A model generated the notes under the pieces. That model was not told where the DNA came from. It saw only the letters and a list, made by a program, of their open reading frames with translations, and ran no database searches. A program made the position numbers and the translations under genes. Of a stretch of DNA of 64,000 nt, positions 61,808 through 64,000 are shown in pieces. Source of the DNA: Alphaproteobacteria bacterium (GTDB lineage Bacteria > Myxococcota_A > UBA796 > CAJQPC01); assembly GCA_020632795.1 (NCBI GenBank), contig JACKEV010000008.1, forward strand, positions 558,001-622,000. Reading direction: 5' to 3'. Positions within the stretch are counted from its first letter, which is position 1. Each line of letters begins with the position of its first letter.

Positions 61808-62338
61808 ATGCACACTGACCAGCGATGGGCCCACAGCCTGCGGGCCTTCGCGGAGGAGCTCGGGGACCACGGCCCGATCCACGCAGCGCCCACCTCCGAG
61901 GTCTACGCCTGGTTTGTGGTGGATGCGCCCGCGACCCTGGTGGACGGGATCGCCTGGAAGGTCTTCCTCCAGCTCGACGACTTCGCGTCGGTGCTCACAG
62001 CGGCTGAGCTGGAGCGCCTGCTCACCGCGCTGCACGCGCGGGGCTTCTCCGGCGACTTCAAGATCGACCTCCGCCCCAGGTACACGCGGTTCAACTACAA
62101 TCAAGTCATCGTCCACACCTCCTCCGCCCGGATGGCGGTGTGCGCGGAGGCCGTCGCCGTCGAGGTGCTCGGTGAGCGCCTGGCCGCGACCGGGCGGGGG
62201 CTGGACGTGGCTCTGGAGGGGCGGGTTCACGACTGGCATCGCTTCCTGCTGCGCTCGAAGTTGGAGGTCTTGTCGCAGGAGGCGCGGGGGTTTGTATCGG
62301 GTCCCTACGAGATGGTGGAGGAGGTCTGTCCGCGGTGA
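61808..62338 (+). CDS. hypothetical protein
   Basis: The 176-residue soluble protein (MHTDQRWAHSLRAFAEELGD) shows no signal peptide. It has an alpha/beta pattern with SEVYAWFVVDAPATLVDGIA and LTALHARGFSGDFKIDLRPR. No family is recognised. It is divergent from the MNIO operon, with 109 bases between the starts. Its stop codon (62336-62338) lies within the first bases of the 84-base repeat, so the repeat begins at the end of this gene. Confidence 0.6.
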   Translation: MHTDQRWAHSLRAFAEELGDHGPIHAAPTSEVYAWFVVDAPATLVDGIAWKVFLQLDDFASVLTAAELERLLTALHARGFSGDFKIDLRPRYTRFNYNQVIVHTSSARMAVCAEAVAVEVLGERLAATGRGLDVALEGRVHDWHRFLLRSKLEVLSQEARGFVSGPYEMVEEVCPR

Positions 62339-62418
62339 GCGCGGCGAAGCCGCAGCGACGCCAGCTCGGATCGGGTATGCTGCGAGAGACCCGAGCGTGG
62401 AGTGAGACGCATGCCAGG
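62335..62418 (+). repeat. 84-base direct repeat, copy A: leader of small Cys-rich lipoprotein 1
   Basis: This 84-base segment recurs at 63065-63148 with one mismatch (G at 62399, A at 63129). It starts with the GCGGCGAAGCCGC hairpin (five-base stem), includes GGGTATGCT (an extended -10-like element at about 62374-62382) and ends with the ribosome site GTGGAG and the first eight bases of the gene (ATGCCAGG). It thus supplies terminator-like hairpin, promoter and start to the following gene. Confidence 0.7.
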
Positions 62419-62734
62419 TACACCTGACCTTCGTAGCCGTGAGCGATGTCAACCACACCGCGTCGAGTGGTCGACTTTTCTGTATGTGATTCTGATCGTT
62501 GGAACTACTGGATGTTGTGGTTATGGTGAACCCAGGTACAGCTCGGTTCACTTGTCGGCTGACGAGTTGGAGATGCTTGACTATACGTTTGAAGTAGAGG
62601 AGGGAAGCCCATCCAGTCAGGTCTGTCAAACGGTCTGCAGGGAACATGCGTTATTCGAGACCACGGACTGCGCCTTCTTTCTGACGGATGATGATGGGGC
62701 CGACTTTGATTGTTATGTCGAGGAGATATGTTGA
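62411..62734 (+). CDS. small Cys-rich lipoprotein 1
   Basis: The 107-residue protein has a hydrophobic segment with the lipobox-like IVGTTGCC (FLYVILIVGTTGCC). A mature part of about 70 residues follows: VHLSADELEMLDY, then SSQVCQTVCREH, DCAFFLTDDDGADFDCYVEE and a terminal Cys. Cys spacing (CxxxC, C, C, C at the very end) is shared with lipoprotein 2. The gene is clearly lower in GC than its neighbours. The start is the ATG at 62411 at the end of the repeat, with GGAG eight bases upstream. Function unknown; possible disulfide-rich surface peptide or modified peptide. Confidence 0.65.
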   Translation: MPGTPDLRSRERCQPHRVEWSTFLYVILIVGTTGCCGYGEPRYSSVHLSADELEMLDYTFEVEEGSPSSQVCQTVCREHALFETTDCAFFLTDDDGADFDCYVEEIC

Positions 62735-62742
62735 GCGGCACA

Positions 62743-62905
62743 TACAGGGCTCCCGGCCTGCGTTGATTGGCCTCAGCTTGCTCTCCGACCCGCCAGCGGC
62801 GCCCAACCTCCTCGGAGTATGCGGATACGCCGTCGTCGGTCGGGCGCCACTGACGGGCCGGAATTCGGCGCCGCCATCCAATCAACGCAGGCCGGGAGCC
62901 CTGTA
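62743..62905. mobile_element. 163-base MITE-like element with 28-base perfect inverted repeats
   Basis: Left arm 62743-62770 and right arm 62878-62905 are perfect inverted repeats of 28 bases, starting TACAGGGCTCCCGGCCTG on the left. They enclose 107 bases without an open frame. No target duplication is obvious; the 10-base TCGGGCGCCA at 62840-62849 and just outside the right arm at 62906-62915 is a partial direct repeat. Perfect long arms with a short non-coding core fit a non-autonomous transposable element or a large transcribed hairpin. Confidence 0.5.
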
Positions 62906-62945
62906 TCGGGCGCCAGATCCATGAACGAGATGATGACGCCGCGGG

Positions 62946-63064
62946 TCACCCCTGCGACACCTCCACCGACGCCGGCAGCATCTCCCCCACCGGCGTGTCC
63001 AGCGCAGCCGCCAGGCGCAGTAGCTGACCCGCCAGAGCATCTTCGTCGACGCCCAGCTGGTCCA
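62946..63064 (-). pseudogene. possible remnant of an XRE-type regulator
   Basis: On the minus strand this segment reads LDQLGVDEDALAGQLLRLAA followed by ALDTPVGEMLPASVEVSQG and a stop. The ending resembles the last helix and C-terminus of small helix-turn-helix regulators (LaxaLgvpvgeLLp). The N-terminal recognition helices are replaced by the 84-base repeat. I regard it as a broken gene end beside the insertion-like element. Confidence 0.3.
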
Positions 63065-63148
63065 GTGAGCGCGGCGAAGCCGCAGCGACGCCAGCTCGGA
63101 TCGGGTATGCTGCGAGAGACCCGAGCGTAGAGTGAGACGCATGCCAGG
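63065..63148 (+). repeat. 84-base direct repeat, copy B: leader of small Cys-rich lipoprotein 2
   Basis: This is identical to 62335-62418 except A at 63129 (G in copy A), 730 bases downstream. The same TGA, hairpin, extended -10-like element, ribosome site and ATGCCAGG occur in the same order. The shared TGA at its start suggests the repeat arose by duplication of the junction between the gene ending at 62338 and lipoprotein 1. Confidence 0.7.
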
Positions 63149-63434
63149 AACATCCAGGATGGCGACGGCCGCGTGGGGTCTGATGGCCGTCGCGCTGGCG
63201 GGGTGCTGCCAGTTTGGTGAGCGAAGAAACGAGACTGTGTATCTCACGGAGGAGGAGATAGATTTCTATGACTTCCGGGAAATCGTGTCGAATGTAGATG
63301 AGGGAGATCTCCCGAGCGATCTCTGCACCGAGATCTGCGATGACCACTTGCACGTAACGTCGCAAGGTTGTTTCTACGAGGATCCGGGTGATGGTGGCGC
63401 CGACGTCACCTGCTACTACGATCACTACTGCTGA
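63141..63434 (+). CDS. small Cys-rich lipoprotein 2 (paralogue of 1)
   Basis: The 97-residue protein has a signal and lipobox (AWGLMAVALAGCC, about residue 22) and a mature part of about 70 residues. It aligns with lipoprotein 1: VYLTEEEIDFYDF (VHLSADELEMLDY in 1), SDLCTEICDDH (SQVCQTVCREH in 1), GCFYEDPGDGGADVTCYYD and a terminal Cys. The shared MPGT start, double Cys at the lipobox and five-Cys mature pattern show a family. The two proteins differ more than their leaders, so the leader is under tighter constraint or was recently converted. GC is low compared with the window. Confidence 0.65.
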   Translation: MPGTSRMATAAWGLMAVALAGCCQFGERRNETVYLTEEEIDFYDFREIVSNVDEGDLPSDLCTEICDDHLHVTSQGCFYEDPGDGGADVTCYYDHYC

Positions 63435-63437
63435 CCC

Positions 63438-63995
63438 TCACCCCCACCCATACACCAGGTTCCGACTCCCCGTCCCCGCCAGCCACGCCCTCAGCCGCCC
63501 CCGGTCCCCCTTCGCCACCGCCCACTTCCGCATCCCGGCCAGGCCGAACGTCGCGCCCTGACCTGGCACAGTCACCCGCACGGCCAGAGGGTCGTCCACC
63601 CGCCCCCCGGAGAGGTCCCGGGACGCCCGCTCCAGCGCGGCTGTGAGCGCGGGCTGCTGCAAGCCCACGGCGTGGAGGGGCGCCGGCCCGCAGGGCGTCG
63701 TCCCCGGCAGCCAGCCCGGGCCGATGACCCCGCGCACGACCTCCTCCACCTCCAGACCGTGCTCGGTGAGCACGGCGAAGGCCAGGGCGGCGTCCTGGGT
63801 GGAGAGCACCTCCAGGTCCCGGGCGAAGGCCTCGCTGGCCTTCAGCTCCAGCTCGCCCCGGGAGACGTGCCGGCCCGGCGTGCCCGACAGGATGAGGCTG
63901 TAGCGGGCCAGGGTGGCGGTGGCGAGGTCCAGGCGGTCGATGAGGACCCGCCACGACGCCCGCTCGCCGTCGAGGTGGCGCAGCGCGACCTCCAT
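63438..63995 (-). CDS. hypothetical protein, start possibly outside window
   Basis: The 185-residue frame ends at 63438 and has an ATG at 63995, five bases from the window edge, so the true start may lie beyond. The product (MEVALRHLDGERASWRVLID) has GELELKASEAFARDLEVLST and FGLAGMRKWAVAKGDRGRLR. No signal peptide and no recognised domain. Codon use fits the high-GC neighbours. It is convergent with lipoprotein 2, three bases apart. Confidence 0.55.
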   Translation of the reverse strand: MEVALRHLDGERASWRVLIDRLDLATATLARYSLILSGTPGRHVSRGELELKASEAFARDLEVLSTQDAALAFAVLTEHGLEVEEVVRGVIGPGWLPGTTPCGPAPLHAVGLQQPALTAALERASRDLSGGRVDDPLAVRVTVPGQGATFGLAGMRKWAVAKGDRGRLRAWLAGTGSRNLVYGWG

Positions 63996-64000
63996 GTGGC

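Larger units (their letters stand above)
62735..63140. other. 406-base gene-free region between the paralogous lipoproteins
   Basis: Between the two small lipoprotein genes there is no intact gene. The stretch holds the 28-base inverted repeat, a possible regulator remnant on the minus strand, and repeat copy B. GC content and the mosaic of repeats suggest rearrangement. Confidence 0.45.

Overview
The window is GC-rich and densely packed, with genes on both strands. It looks like chromosome from a Myxococcota-type (delta-proteobacterial) predator or saprophyte. Reasons: many lipoproteins with acidic, Asp/Thr-rich linkers; MopE-like Cys/Asp repeats; thrombospondin type 3 repeat proteins; three short Cys/TM/Arg C-terminal tails of the MYXO-CTERM/GlyGly-CTERM kind; a TIGR02147 protein; an Oar-like TonB receptor; and a DUF4157 protein. 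This placement is inference from gene content. I found no rRNA, tRNA, CRISPR array, complete insertion sequence or prophage.

Layout. 1-2.9 kb: a truncated gene, a LON substrate-binding-domain protein, and a three-gene unit ending in an ECF-like sigma factor. 2.9-7 kb: two tandem GT87-like membrane proteins, then a divergent membrane-anchored sulfatase-fold enzyme. 7-9.5 kb: an SDR gene remnant, a small CTERM protein and a DUF4157 protein with a possible permuted papain-like site. 9.6-13.5 kb: a small gene and a heterodimeric ABC exporter. 13.5-16.3 kb: a sulfatase-fold lipoprotein, CutA and a flotillin-like protein. 16.6-28.3 kb: surface proteins (TonB receptor plus lipoprotein, MopE/FG-GAP protein, two tandem thrombospondin-repeat proteins). 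28.4-35.6 kb: membrane-anchored GrpE-like protein, DUF5996-like protein, cation-chloride cotransporter, MAPEG protein, acetoacetyl-CoA synthetase and GalU-type nucleotidyltransferase. 35.8-38.7 kb: a four-gene redox operon (His-rich membrane protein, YtkA/FixH-like lipoprotein, membrane polyferredoxin, periplasmic protein). 38.7-43.6 kb: five overlapping lipoprotein genes, three with NHL propellers. 43.9-54.6 kb: a calpain-like protease, further lipoproteins, a DUF455/ATP-grasp fusion, a Hint-domain lipoprotein, a TIGR02147 protein and a PNGase F-like lipoprotein. 54.6-56.8 kb: a HEAT-repeat protein. 56.7-61.7 kb: a same-strand locus with a divergent class I terpene synthase-like protein, a cytochrome P450, and a translationally coupled lipoprotein/MNIO (DUF692)/partner operon. 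61.8-64 kb: a hypothetical gene, two paralogous small Cys-rich lipoproteins carrying the same 84-bp leader, a 28-bp perfect inverted repeat, and a final hypothetical gene.

Most promising for new biology: the terpene synthase-like/P450 pair beside the MNIO operon; the duplicated small Cys-rich lipoproteins with their 84-bp leader; the HxxEH membrane protein/polyferredoxin operon; the DUF455/ATP-grasp fusion; and two effector-like cysteine-peptidase-fold proteins (DUF4157 protein and calpain-like). Functions are assigned from motifs read by eye; no database search was run.
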